Of a DNA stretch of 64,000 nucleotides, positions 33,896 through 42,837 are shown piece by piece (position 1 is the first letter of the stretch; each line of letters starts with the position of its first letter). The stretch is from Aphanothece hegewaldii CCALA 016. Its GTDB lineage: Bacteria; Cyanobacteriota; Cyanobacteriia; Cyanobacteriales; Microcystaceae. The notes under the pieces are model-generated. The model had not been told where the DNA came from. It ran no database searches and saw nothing but the letters and a program-made list of their open reading frames with translations. A program made the translations under genes and the position numbers. Where the stretch lies: NCBI RefSeq assembly GCF_003007785.1, contig NZ_PXOH01000006.1, positions 124,001 to 188,000 on the forward strand, read 5' to 3'.

Positions 33896-34858
33896 ATGAG
33901 CCAGCAAAGGACTTCATTTATCAAACAAGTGCCAGTTAAAATACAACTTAGTTCGACAATATTTTGTTATGTAGTTGCTCTTAGACCTCGCCAGTGGACA
34001 AAAAACTTAATTGTTTTTGCCGCTCCCTTATTTGCTTTTAGCATCACCTGGCAATCATTTCTAGGTAGCTTGCTGGCTTTTATCTTATTTTGCTGTATTT
34101 CTAGTAGTTTTTATTTACTGAATGACATTGTTGATGTAGAATCCGATCGTCGTCATCCCGTTAAGTGTAAACGACCGATCGCTGCTGGATTAGTTAATAT
34201 TCCAATCGCTATCGCAATGGCAGTAATTTTGTTAGTAAGTGGTTTAAGTTTTAGTTGGTTGTACTCGCCCTTTTTAGGAACACTTCTAATCATTTATGCA
34301 GTAGTGCAAATTGCTTACAACCTAAAATTAAAGCAAATTCCTATCTTAGATATAATTGCGATCGCCACAGGATTTGTTTTACGAGCTATTGCTGGAGGTG
34401 TAGCAACGGGAATTACTTTATCTATATGGTTTGTCCTGTGTACAGGAATGTTAGCTCTATTTTTAGCAGTAGAAAAGCGCAAAGCTGAACTGCGGTTATT
34501 AAAAGTTAGAGGTGGCAAAACTCGTAGCGTTTTGAAACACTACTCTCTATCCTTATTAACTCGCATGGAGAGTGTCGTAACAACTGGTGCTTTGATGACT
34601 TATGCGCTTTGGAGTTCTGGACCGCAAATTAAAGGTGCTTCAACTCCCTGGATGATGATTACCTTTCCATTTGTTTTGTATGGCATTTTTCGCTATCAAT
34701 TGTTGAGTGATTCCCAAAACATACCCACCGAAAAAGAGCGCACTGAACGACCAGAAGAAATATTATTAACAGATGTGCCGATTTTATTAACTATTTTGAG
34801 TTGGTTAATTGTAATTTTGGGTATTTTATGGCTAAAACAGCAGGGATTAATTGAGTAA
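33896..34858 (+). CDS. UbiA-family polyprenyl-phosphate phosphoribosyltransferase (DPPR synthase-like)
   Basis: A 320-residue membrane protein with about nine helices. VVALRPRQWTKNLIVFAAPL is typical of decaprenyl-phosphate phosphoribosyltransferases. The first Asp motif is NDIVDVESDRRHPVKCKRPI and the second is YNLKLKQIPILDIIAIATGF. In mycobacteria such an enzyme (Rv3806c) puts 5-phosphoribose on decaprenyl phosphate as the first step to a lipid-linked arabinose donor. Head of a four-gene run with methyltransferase, HAD and GT39 genes (gaps of 35-78 bp between the chosen starts). Confidence 0.88.
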   Translation: MSQQRTSFIKQVPVKIQLSSTIFCYVVALRPRQWTKNLIVFAAPLFAFSITWQSFLGSLLAFILFCCISSSFYLLNDIVDVESDRRHPVKCKRPIAAGLVNIPIAIAMAVILLVSGLSFSWLYSPFLGTLLIIYAVVQIAYNLKLKQIPILDIIAIATGFVLRAIAGGVATGITLSIWFVLCTGMLALFLAVEKRKAELRLLKVRGGKTRSVLKHYSLSLLTRMESVVTTGALMTYALWSSGPQIKGASTPWMMITFPFVLYGIFRYQLLSDSQNIPTEKERTERPEEILLTDVPILLTILSWLIVILGILWLKQQGLIE

Positions 34859-34903
34859 AATTTTAGATTTTGTTTGCATTTAAACCAAATTAATTTTTCT
34901 TAT

Positions 34904-35572
34904 ATGTCAAAATTATTAACAAATCAGAAAATTGCTTTCTTAGCATGGAATTTATATAAAGATGCACCTATTACTACTCGTCTATTAGCATCGGCACGAA
35001 CTTATATTTGTCCAATGCAGCCACTTTTAGGCGAAGTTCCGAAACATTCTACTGTCCTCGACATTGGTTGTGGAAGTGGCTTATTTTTATTCCTTTTAAT
35101 TGCCAATGAACAGGTTACTAAAGCTGTTGGGATTGACGCTAATGCCAAGATGTTAAATAGTACGAAACTGACCGCACATCAATTAGCTCAAAAACGTTTA
35201 GGAATTGACATTAATTTTATCGAGGCAGATAATCCTAATGACTGGCCTAATAATAATTTTTCAGTTGTGAGCATGATCGATGTCATACATCATATTCCTC
35301 CAGAAAAACAACAGGCTGTTTTTGAAGAAGCGACACAACGAGTTTGTCCTGGAGGTTACTTGCTTTACAAAGATATGTGTAAACAACCTTTTTGGCGAGC
35401 TACAGCCAATCGTCTACATGATTTAATCTTAGCTCGACAGTGGATTCATTACTGTCCAATAGACAAGATTAAACAGTGGGGTAGTGCTTGTGGTCTTACG
35501 TTAGAAAAAGAATCCTATTACTCTAAATGGGTTTACGGTCATGAAAAACTCGTTTTCAAAAAGCCTGAATAA
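34904..35572 (+). CDS. Class I SAM-dependent methyltransferase
   Basis: A 222-residue protein; ATG 34904 chosen over an upstream non-ATG start. SAM motif I is STVLDIGCGSGLFLFLL, motif II is AVGIDANAKML, and the post-motif segment is SVVSMIDVIHHIPPEKQQAV. The C-terminus (KDMCKQPFWRATANRLHDLI) is unlike generic methyltransferases and points to a lipid or polyprenyl-linked substrate in this gene cluster. Substrate cannot be assigned. Confidence 0.85.
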   Translation: MSKLLTNQKIAFLAWNLYKDAPITTRLLASARTYICPMQPLLGEVPKHSTVLDIGCGSGLFLFLLIANEQVTKAVGIDANAKMLNSTKLTAHQLAQKRLGIDINFIEADNPNDWPNNNFSVVSMIDVIHHIPPEKQQAVFEEATQRVCPGGYLLYKDMCKQPFWRATANRLHDLILARQWIHYCPIDKIKQWGSACGLTLEKESYYSKWVYGHEKLVFKKPE

Positions 35573-35607
35573 AAAACTTTTTTAAAAATATTTAGAAAGC
35601 TACATTT

Positions 35608-36240
35608 ATGAATATTTCTTCTGATCAATCAGAATTACCTACCCTTGCTGTATTTGATTTTGATGGTACTCTGACGCGACAAGATTCTTTGTTTCCTTTT
35701 CTACGAATGATTGTGGGTCAACGGCAATTTTGGTGGAAAATGTTGAGCTTTAGTCCAGTACTAATGGGATATGCTCTTAAATTAATTCCTAATTGGCAAG
35801 CAAAAGAAAAACTACTGACTTATTTTCTTGCTGGTTTGACCAAGGAAGAATTACAGCAATTAGGGCAACATTTTGCTAGTATTTACATTCCAAAACTTTT
35901 ACGACCTGAAGCTGTTAAATGTTTTCAATGGCATCAAAAACAAGGACATAAGACTATTTTAATCAGTGCTTCTTTAGAAGTTTATCTTTTGCCTTGGGCT
36001 AAAGAAATGGGTTTTGATTTAATCCTTGGCACACAATTAGAAGTATATAATGATGTAATAACAGGACGTATTTTAGGAAAAAACTGTTACGGAACCGAAA
36101 AAATTAAGCGACTTCAAGAATTATTCGAGAATTTAAGCGATTACTGTGTATATGCCTATGGAGACCATCGAAGTGACAAAGAATTGCTGAAGATAGCCAA
36201 TTATTCTTTTTATCGAACCTTTTTAGCGACAATTGATTGA
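35608..36240 (+). CDS. HAD-IB family phosphatase
   Basis: A 210-residue HAD hydrolase. Motif I is AVFDFDGTLTRQDSLFPF, motif II is TILISASLEVYLLPWA, and motif IV is YAYGDHRSDKELL. The cap resembles phosphoserine phosphatase-like HAD-IB proteins. In context it is a candidate to remove the 5-phosphate from polyprenyl-phosphoryl-phosphoribose made by the UbiA protein, replacing the PAP2-type phosphatase used by mycobacteria. That role is inference from adjacency. Confidence 0.85.
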   Translation: MNISSDQSELPTLAVFDFDGTLTRQDSLFPFLRMIVGQRQFWWKMLSFSPVLMGYALKLIPNWQAKEKLLTYFLAGLTKEELQQLGQHFASIYIPKLLRPEAVKCFQWHQKQGHKTILISASLEVYLLPWAKEMGFDLILGTQLEVYNDVITGRILGKNCYGTEKIKRLQELFENLSDYCVYAYGDHRSDKELLKIANYSFYRTFLATID

Positions 36241-36318
36241 GCAAACAACCTTATTATTAACACGACTCTTATTAATTTTTAAGCTCTAGTATATTTCAAA
36301 AAATACCATCAAGCTGAT

Positions 36319-38067
36319 ATGCAAAACATAATTAAAAAACCTATTTTTAAGTTTGAACAAAAATCGTCTTTTGTTAAAATCTATCTACTCCTACTGTTGT
36401 TTGCTTTCGCTTTATTGATTCGGATGACTGGTATTTTATGGGGTAATATACATTTCGATGAAAATATTGCCATGTCAGTAAAAGTATTAACAGGTCAATT
36501 AATTCCCGATCAACATTACTATCCACCTTTGCTAAATTATCTTAATGCAGGTGCTTTCGCTATTATGTACGGAATTGGTCGGCTAATAGGGGTATGGAAA
36601 GATTTAGCAGGTTTTCGCGCTCAATATTTTGAAAATATCGCGCCTTTTCTCTTTGCAGCACGTTTGGTGACTGCTTGTCTGGGTGCTGCTGCTGCACCAA
36701 TTTCAGTATTAATAGCACAGCGTTTTCGACTCCCTTTGTTATGGAGTTTTTTGGTCGGTGTACTAATTGCCTTATTTCCTGTGCAAGTATTGTTATCACA
36801 TATTAGTAAATCCGATGTAGGACTAAGCACAGCAGTGTTGTTAGTAGTTTGGTCTCTACTACGAAAGTTAGATCTTCCAAATTCAAAGTTTGCCGATGTA
36901 TTACTTGGACTATCGATCGCATTAGCATTTAGTTTTAAGCATTCTGCATTATTTGTAGTTGCACCATTGTTCTTCGGAATGATCATCTTTATGAAAGTAA
37001 ACAATCATGTTGGATGGAAACAAGTAATACAAAGTTCTGCCATTGTAGTTTTATCTAGCATAGTGTTGTGGATTCCATTAAATATAGGCATAGTTCTAGA
37101 TTTTCAAAATTTTTTAGAATTTCAGAAAGTGCAAAATCAAATGTCTTACCGCTCTGATGGATTATTCCAAGGGTTGGGAAAATGGCTATCAATACAATTA
37201 GATATTTACGGTGGCGCAACAATTCCGGCTCTTTTATTATGGCTGCTTGTCCCTGTAATTCGTCGAGATAAGGAAACATTATTGATTTGGGGATCAACAG
37301 TACTTGGAATTGTGATCATTGCATCAATCACAGGCCTCCGTCAAACGCCTAGTCTGTGGCTAACCTATAGTATGCTGATTATAGTCTTGGCAGCGATCGC
37401 AGCAATAACACTGTTAACAAGGACAAATCAAGGTCGTCAATGGCGTTATGTAGGAGCAGTCGGATTAGCTGCAATGTTTATCTGGAGCAGTGTTGGCACG
37501 ATTAACGTTCTTAAACAAGCACTGAGTGTTCCTGTTAATGAACAACTGAAGAAAGCTATTACGGAGCTTGTCAAACCGAACGAAACACGGATACTGGGAG
37601 CGTCTAATATTTCTAATGTTTTACCCATCGATCCTAAAGCACAGGAGGATGAATATCAAAGACACGAACGTCTGGCTAAGAAATATGGGGTAAAACTTCC
37701 TCCAAGAGCGACAGAAAAGATATTTAAAGACTTAAAATCAAATGATGGTTATTATATTCGTTCCTTTCCCTGGGCAATTGGTGGACTGGAAGTATATGAT
37801 GAACAAAATACTAAAACTATTAAACCCTTTGCGTGGCCAATTCAGAAAGAGGAATGGCAACTTAAATATTGGACTGACCAAGGTTTCGAGATTTTTATTG
37901 TTGCTGATGAACAACTATATCTACAAACCAAAGTTGATGCTTATCGTCAGTTTCATCAACAAATTCATAATCAGTGTGAACTTCTCAAAATTTTAGAACC
38001 ACAAAAGCCTATTTTTTGGGAATCGGAACTTAAAATTTATAAATGTAATAATAATAATAACTCCTGA
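36319..38067 (+). CDS. GT39/ArnT-like membrane glycosyltransferase
   Basis: A 582-residue protein with 11-13 membrane helices and a C-terminal soluble domain of about 170 residues. The first periplasmic loop has the acidic pair HFDENIAMSVKVLTG, as in PMT/ArnT enzymes that use polyprenyl-phosphate sugars. The following YPPLLNYLNAGAF matches the GT39 pattern. It probably transfers a pentose or other sugar from a lipid carrier to an envelope acceptor. Last gene of the cluster at 33.9-38.1 kb. Confidence 0.82.
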   Translation: MQNIIKKPIFKFEQKSSFVKIYLLLLLFAFALLIRMTGILWGNIHFDENIAMSVKVLTGQLIPDQHYYPPLLNYLNAGAFAIMYGIGRLIGVWKDLAGFRAQYFENIAPFLFAARLVTACLGAAAAPISVLIAQRFRLPLLWSFLVGVLIALFPVQVLLSHISKSDVGLSTAVLLVVWSLLRKLDLPNSKFADVLLGLSIALAFSFKHSALFVVAPLFFGMIIFMKVNNHVGWKQVIQSSAIVVLSSIVLWIPLNIGIVLDFQNFLEFQKVQNQMSYRSDGLFQGLGKWLSIQLDIYGGATIPALLLWLLVPVIRRDKETLLIWGSTVLGIVIIASITGLRQTPSLWLTYSMLIIVLAAIAAITLLTRTNQGRQWRYVGAVGLAAMFIWSSVGTINVLKQALSVPVNEQLKKAITELVKPNETRILGASNISNVLPIDPKAQEDEYQRHERLAKKYGVKLPPRATEKIFKDLKSNDGYYIRSFPWAIGGLEVYDEQNTKTIKPFAWPIQKEEWQLKYWTDQGFEIFIVADEQLYLQTKVDAYRQFHQQIHNQCELLKILEPQKPIFWESELKIYKCNNNNNS

Positions 38068-38105
38068 AAAGGTAGAGCCAGAGTTATAAATTAGATTATT
38101 AGATT

Positions 38106-39527
38106 ATGTTAAACATATCATCTCAAAAACCTTGGTCAAAAGCCGTTAATACCCCTGCAACAGAATTTTCTTTAACTTCTTTACCTATTCTTTCTGGTAG
38201 TATTCCTGAATTACTTAGAGGAACTCTCTATCGTAATGGACCTGGTAGACTAGAACGAGGAGGACAAAGAGTCGGTCACTGGTTTGATGGAGATGGTGCT
38301 ATTTTAGGGGTTCATTTTACTAATGATGGCGCATCTGCGGTTTATCGCTACGTCCAAACTGAAGGATATCAAAAAGAAACCGAAGCTAATCAATATCTTT
38401 ATCCTAATTATGGCATGACCGCGCCAGGTGCTTTTTGGAAGAGTTGGGGAAAAACTTATAAAAATAGTGCCAATACTGCAGTACTAGCCTTGAGCGATCG
38501 CCTACTTGCTTTATGGGAGGGTGGTTATCCTCATACCCTAAACTTACAAACTTTGGAAACAATAGGAACAGATGACTTATCGGGTTTAGAACAAAATGAC
38601 GCTTTTTCCGCACATCCAAAAATTGATCCTGTAACTGGAGATATTTATAATTTTGGTGTGAGTGCTGGACAAAATACCTTACTTAAATTGTATCGTAGCG
38701 ACAAAACGGGAAAAATTAGGCAAAAACAAGCCATACCGCTACAAGGTTTACCGCTAATACACGATTTTGTCATTGCTGGTAAATATATTGTCTTTTTTAT
38801 CTCTCCAGTTAGAGTTAATTTGTTTCTTGCTTTAGCGGGTTTCAAAAGTTTTGGGGATGCTATGACATGGAAACCCAATCTTGGAACACAAATACTAATC
38901 TTTGATCGCCAAACCTTAAATTTAGTAACTCAAAATACCGTTGATTCTTGGTTTCAGTGGCACTATACTAATGGATATGTCGAGAACGATCGCTCTATTG
39001 TTATTGAATTTGTCCGCTATCAAGATTTTCAAACCAACCAATATTTAAAAGAAGTTGCGACAGGAAAAACACAAACTCTTAGCTTAGGAAAACTAACTCA
39101 AATTCGTCTTAACCCACAAACGGGTCAAATAATTAATACAAATACACTAATCGATCGCGGTTGTGAATTTCCCGTTATTCCCTCTCACCATGTGGGTAAA
39201 CAGCATCAAGATACCTATTTATTGGTACATCCTGATGGTGTAGACATTCGTGAGGAGATATTAGGTATTCCCGCAAAATATAACCATGTCACCCAGACTT
39301 TAACCGTTGCTACAAGAGAAAAAAATTGTTACGCATCTGAACCCATTTTTGTATCCAACTCCGACAAACAAGGATGGGTTTTAACCATTGTTTATGACGG
39401 AAATAATCATCATAGCGAAGTCAGAATTTATGATAGCGAACATTTAGAAAATGAGCCGATTTGTCGTTTAGGACTACCGAGTGTCATTCCCCCTAGTTTT
39501 CATGGAACTTGGAAAAGCGCAACGTGA
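38106..39527 (+). CDS. Carotenoid cleavage oxygenase (RPE65/ACO family)
   Basis: A 473-residue seven-bladed propeller enzyme. Iron-ligand histidines appear in SAHPKIDPVTG, PLIHDFVIAG, WFQWHYTNGY and the terminal SFHGTW. The N-terminal GTLYRNGPGRLERGGQRVGH and WFDGDGAI are family signatures. Cyanobacterial members of this length cleave apocarotenals or carotenoids to retinal or related products. Exact substrate not determinable. It starts 39 bp after the GT39 gene, perhaps fortuitously. Confidence 0.92.
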   Translation: MLNISSQKPWSKAVNTPATEFSLTSLPILSGSIPELLRGTLYRNGPGRLERGGQRVGHWFDGDGAILGVHFTNDGASAVYRYVQTEGYQKETEANQYLYPNYGMTAPGAFWKSWGKTYKNSANTAVLALSDRLLALWEGGYPHTLNLQTLETIGTDDLSGLEQNDAFSAHPKIDPVTGDIYNFGVSAGQNTLLKLYRSDKTGKIRQKQAIPLQGLPLIHDFVIAGKYIVFFISPVRVNLFLALAGFKSFGDAMTWKPNLGTQILIFDRQTLNLVTQNTVDSWFQWHYTNGYVENDRSIVIEFVRYQDFQTNQYLKEVATGKTQTLSLGKLTQIRLNPQTGQIINTNTLIDRGCEFPVIPSHHVGKQHQDTYLLVHPDGVDIREEILGIPAKYNHVTQTLTVATREKNCYASEPIFVSNSDKQGWVLTIVYDGNNHHSEVRIYDSEHLENEPICRLGLPSVIPPSFHGTWKSAT

Positions 39528-39551
39528 AAACAAATGCTATCCTAGATCAAT

Positions 39552-40019
39552 ATGGCAAATCAAGACGACAAAATCAAAATTATTAGTGATAACCGCCAAG
39601 CACGCTTTCTCTACGAAATTTTAGAGACATTTGAAGCAGGAGTGCAACTGGTGGGAACTGAAGTTAAGTCCATCCGTGCAGGAAAAGTCAATTTACGGGA
39701 TGGATACGCTTTATTGCGAAATGGTGAAGCGTGGTTAATTAACGTTCACATTTCCCCCTATGATGCGAGTGGTGAATACTTTAATCATGATCCTCGTCGC
39801 AGTCGAAAACTGTTAATGAACCGCAAAGAGATTAATAAACTCATTGGTCAAGTGGAACAAAAAGGCTTAACTTTAGTTCCGCTTAAAATGTATTTTAAAG
39901 GAAGTTGGGTGAAAATCAGTATCGGACTAGGGAAAGGCAAAAAACTACACGACAAACGAGAAGACTTAAAGCGTCGTCAGGATCAACGAGAAATGCAACG
40001 CGCTGTCAAACGTTGGTAA
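39552..40019 (+). CDS. smpB: SsrA-binding protein SmpB
   Basis: A 155-residue tmRNA-binding protein needed for trans-translation and ribosome rescue. Motifs: IISDNRQARFLYEILETFEA, GVQLVGTEVKSIRAGKVNLR, DGYALLRNGEAWLINVHISP, and the basic tail GKGKKLHDKREDLKRRQDQR. It starts 25 bp past the carotenoid oxygenase stop. The tmRNA gene is not in the window. Confidence 0.97.
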   Translation: MANQDDKIKIISDNRQARFLYEILETFEAGVQLVGTEVKSIRAGKVNLRDGYALLRNGEAWLINVHISPYDASGEYFNHDPRRSRKLLMNRKEINKLIGQVEQKGLTLVPLKMYFKGSWVKISIGLGKGKKLHDKREDLKRRQDQREMQRAVKRW

Positions 40020-40030
40020 AAAAGCTAAAA

Positions 40031-40501
40031 ATGAGTGAGATTTGGCAAAAACCAGAAATAATAGATTGGACACAAAACTTACTAAATAGCTATGAAAAGC
40101 TACTAAAAAAGGCTTTGATTGCACGAAAAAGCGATTTAGAAGAACAAGCAAAAACACTTTTTTTTGCTCCTTTTGTCGTTGCTTCTCATGGAATAGAAAA
40201 AGATCCAATTTTTAATTATGGAAATCAAACTACCCTCGATCTTTGGGAAATTAGCTGGGAAAATTTATTAAAAACTCCATCCAGAAAAACAGTAAAAGAT
40301 AATTTATCTGAAGCAGAACGGGCTAAGATGTTACTACAAGCTAAGGAAAAAGGATTTATTGATCATTATCAAGGCATCCGAATAACCAGTAAAGGTAAAC
40401 TGTTTAAAATTAATAATGCGATCGTTTGGAATATTACTAACCATCAAGGAACTTATTTAGGGCAAGCAGCAACCTTTTCTGAATGGGAGTTTCTTTCCTA
40501 G
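40031..40501 (+). CDS. MEKHLA-domain protein
   Basis: A 156-residue protein; ATG 40031 lies 12 bp after smpB. Core: VVASHGIEKDPIFNYGNQTT, LDLWEISWENLLKTPSR, RAKMLLQAKEKGFIDHYQGI and RITSKGKLFKINNAIVWNIT. The last segment is the MEKHLA domain, PAS-like and known in plant HD-ZIP III proteins and cyanobacteria. Probably a small-molecule or redox sensor; ligand unknown. Convergent with the ThiS-fusion gene, one base apart. Confidence 0.82.
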   Translation: MSEIWQKPEIIDWTQNLLNSYEKLLKKALIARKSDLEEQAKTLFFAPFVVASHGIEKDPIFNYGNQTTLDLWEISWENLLKTPSRKTVKDNLSEAERAKMLLQAKEKGFIDHYQGIRITSKGKLFKINNAIVWNITNHQGTYLGQAATFSEWEFLS

Positions 40502-40502
40502 A

Positions 40503-40943
40503 CTAGCGGGGTAAAAAATCAGTTAAGATTTCATCAGGCTCATCTTCCCACTCATCATCTTCTTGAGTAATCACTGTTACGGGTACATACTTCGCCGATG
40601 TCGGCATTTTCTCACTACTAATATATTGACCGATCGCTTTTTGTAACAATTCTGTAACAGATATTCCTTTTTCTTTAGCCAAAGCTTGATATTGAATCAT
40701 CCAAGCTTCAGGGATCAATAATTCAATATTTTCTGAACCACCGCCAACAATTGTAACAATTTCTAAGCGATCGCCATCCTGTAATTCTGTATTTTCCCAA
40801 TACTGACGATGGAGAATTTCCCCGTTATATTCTACAGCGATTAAACGAGGATTAAGCCCCAACTGTTCCAACATTTTTGGTAAATCAGTTTGCTCTAAAC
40901 AAGATACAGGTTTTCCATTAACTTGTAACGTAATTTCAGACAT
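40503..40943 (-). CDS. thiS: ThiS-like protein fused to a ribbon-helix-helix-like tail
   Basis: A 146-residue protein. Residues 1-69 are a complete ThiS: ITLQVNGKPVSCLE, NPRLIAVEYNGEILHRQ, GDRLEIVTIVGGG. ThiS normally ends at these glycines because the terminal carboxylate is adenylated and thiolated. Here the frame goes on through TCA (40736-40734) into IELLIPEAWMIQYQALAKEK and GISVTELLQKAIGQYI, a CopG/RHH-like pattern, then an acidic tail. One base change would turn TCA into TAA or TGA. It is probably a stop-loss fusion of thiS with a neighbour, or a processed precursor. thiE lies on the same strand 0.8 kb upstream. Confidence 0.8.
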   Translation of the reverse strand: MSEITLQVNGKPVSCLEQTDLPKMLEQLGLNPRLIAVEYNGEILHRQYWENTELQDGDRLEIVTIVGGGSENIELLIPEAWMIQYQALAKEKGISVTELLQKAIGQYISSEKMPTSAKYVPVTVITQEDDEWEDEPDEILTDFLPR

Positions 40944-41008
40944 AGAAACGAAAGCATCGCATTAACTGAGTTAGGGTGAGCAAATTGGTCTTACTTGACA
41001 AAATATCT

Positions 41009-41521
41009 TTATTGTGTTAGGGAAGCGGGCGTAATTCCTCGATTGTTAAGAATTTCTTGAAGTTCGGCTTCTTGATCTTTAGTTAGTGAAGTCCGCAAAA
41101 CTTTACCACCATAGGGGGCAACTTCTTCTAGCACTTTATCGGGAGTTACTTTTGTCACTAGGACAAAAAGTGCAGATGTACCGGGTTGGAGAGTTTCACC
41201 GAGATCTTTCATAAACTGATCATCAACGCCGATGTCGCTTAAAGCGCCTCCAATAGCGCCACTAGCTGCCCCAACTGCTGCGCCCAGTAAAGGCATAAAA
41301 AAGAGTGTACCAATCAACAAACCCCAAAAACCGCCACTTGTAGCCCCTGCTGCGGTGAGGTTAACTGCTTGTTTGAGCTTAACTTTGCCTTCCGCATCTT
41401 TGACAACGACAGCAGCGTCTTCTAGTGCGATCAGGTGTTCTTTTTGAAGTTTGGCCAAAGTTAAACGAACTTCTTCTGCCTTATATTGGTCTTCGTATGC
41501 GATCGCTATTAAATCACTCAT
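41009..41521 (-). CDS. DUF1269-family protein
   Basis: A 170-residue protein: an N-terminal ferredoxin-like region (SDLIAIAYEDQYKAEEVRLT, DAAVVVKDAEGKVKL), a glycine-rich hydrophobic hairpin (GGFWGLLIGTLFFMPLLG, AAVGAASGAIGGALSDIGVD) likely to insert in the membrane, then a second ferredoxin-like half. Common in cyanobacteria, of unknown function and often stress-linked. It lies between thiE and thiS but shows no thiamine link. Confidence 0.85.
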   Translation of the reverse strand: MSDLIAIAYEDQYKAEEVRLTLAKLQKEHLIALEDAAVVVKDAEGKVKLKQAVNLTAAGATSGGFWGLLIGTLFFMPLLGAAVGAASGAIGGALSDIGVDDQFMKDLGETLQPGTSALFVLVTKVTPDKVLEEVAPYGGKVLRTSLTKDQEAELQEILNNRGITPASLTQ

Positions 41522-41730
41522 TTGATTTTATTTCCTTGGTTTGTTAGTAGCAGGTTATTGTGTTAAGTTATACCAATTTGCTCACATTTATTTAGTGTAT
41601 ACTAAGTGCTGTTAATTTAGTAGCTATTTCTTTAATTTTAGAATGTTTTAATCTCTAGTATTTGCACCATTTTAGTAGTACTGTAGTCATCAAAATTGCT
41701 AAAATCTGGACGCTAAATTTAAGCTAAAAT

Positions 41731-42750
41731 TTATTTTTTCAATAAAGAGAGAAATTGCTGTGTAATAACAGTGGGATCATCTGCTTGCATAATAGCTCGA
41801 ACCACGGCGACCCGTTGCGCTCCGGCTGTGATAACATCATTAATATTACTTAAATCGATCCCCCCAATCGCAAACCAAGGAATCGGAGAATTATCGGCTG
41901 CATAACGAACGTATTCTAAACCTGCAGCAGCTTTACCGACTTTGGTAGGAGTTTCATAAACTGGCCCTACTCCAATATAATCTGCACCTTGAGCGATCGA
42001 TAATTCCATTTCTTGCGGATTTGTTGTCGAACGTCCAATAATCTTACCAGAGCCTAAAATTTCTCTAGCGACAGCAATGGGTAGATCCTGTTGTCCTAAG
42101 TGTACACCATCGGCATTGACGGCGGCGGCTAAATCTACGCGATCGTTCATAATAAATAAAGCCCCATATTGATGACACAGTTGACAGAGTTTTTCTGCAT
42201 TTCTGATTAATACCAGATCATCAGTACTTTTATCTCGATATTGAACCAGTTTTAACCCCGCTTGTAATGCTGCTTCTACCGTAGAAAATAGAGTTTCACT
42301 CTTAGAAGTTACTAAATAAAGTTGAATATCTTTTAGTTGTTGTTGTCCGAATTGAATCAGTAAACTGCTTTCTAGGATATAAACTTGGTAACGTATTTTT
42401 TTAAAAGCGGTTCCCATTTCTGGACTATATAACTTTCCGTATTCTTCTAATACTCGTGTTGCTTCTTGTACTCGACAGAGATTAGCTTGTAATAGATGTT
42501 CAATGCTATTGCGTTGTTCTTCTTTGGGGTGAGATAATGTTGTTCCGGTGTCTGTTGCGGTATCTCTAGCCATGCGTAATTCTGTACTATGCCAACTGGC
42601 AATTTCTTGACGCATCTCTTTACATTGTGCGGCTAATTGACGATTATCTAAACCAAAACGACACCATTCTTCAATAATACGAAGTCCTTCCCTAGCGCGG
42701 TCTAAATTCGCATCTAAAATTCTCTGAATCGCAGTTTGTGGATCTCTCAT
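41731..42750 (-). CDS. thiE: Thiamine phosphate synthase, cyanobacterial two-domain type
   Basis: A 339-residue enzyme. The N-terminal 130 residues (RILDANLDRAREGLRIIEEW) form the extra helical domain found in cyanobacterial and some other ThiE proteins. The C-terminal TIM barrel has GLKLVQYRDKS, FIMNDRVDLAAAVNADGVHL, GQQDLPIAVAREILG and ADYIGVGPVYETPTK (pyrophosphate site). It joins HMP-PP and the thiazole phosphate. An STRR-like repeat lies directly upstream. Confidence 0.95.
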   Translation of the reverse strand: MRDPQTAIQRILDANLDRAREGLRIIEEWCRFGLDNRQLAAQCKEMRQEIASWHSTELRMARDTATDTGTTLSHPKEEQRNSIEHLLQANLCRVQEATRVLEEYGKLYSPEMGTAFKKIRYQVYILESSLLIQFGQQQLKDIQLYLVTSKSETLFSTVEAALQAGLKLVQYRDKSTDDLVLIRNAEKLCQLCHQYGALFIMNDRVDLAAAVNADGVHLGQQDLPIAVAREILGSGKIIGRSTTNPQEMELSIAQGADYIGVGPVYETPTKVGKAAAGLEYVRYAADNSPIPWFAIGGIDLSNINDVITAGAQRVAVVRAIMQADDPTVITQQFLSLLKK

Positions 42751-42772
42751 AATTAAAAAATAGGGTTTGGTT

Positions 42773-42833
42773 CAGTAAACAGTAAACAGTAAACAGTAAA
42801 ATCAACCCAAAATACTGATTACTGATTACTGAT
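42773..42833. repeat. Heptamer STRR arrays, CAGTAAA x4 and TACTGAT x3
   Basis: Four exact CAGTAAA copies (42773-42800) are followed by three exact TACTGAT copies (42813-42833). The two units are largely complementary (CAGTA against TACTG), so the arrays can pair into one hairpin over the AATCAACCCAAAA loop. Short tandem heptamers of this kind are known in cyanobacteria. They lie between thiE and the cNMP-binding protein gene. Confidence 0.9.
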
Positions 42834-42837
42834 AACT

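Noticed and set aside
39905-40030. Long upstream extension of the MEKHLA gene overlapping smpB
   Set aside because: This part reads a shifted frame of the basic smpB tail; ATG 40031 after smpB is the natural start.
41595-41604. GTATAC at 41597 as a further operator
   Set aside because: Flanks (TTAGT, TAAGT) are not symmetric and the nearest start is the DUF1269 gene about 78 bp away with no purine link.
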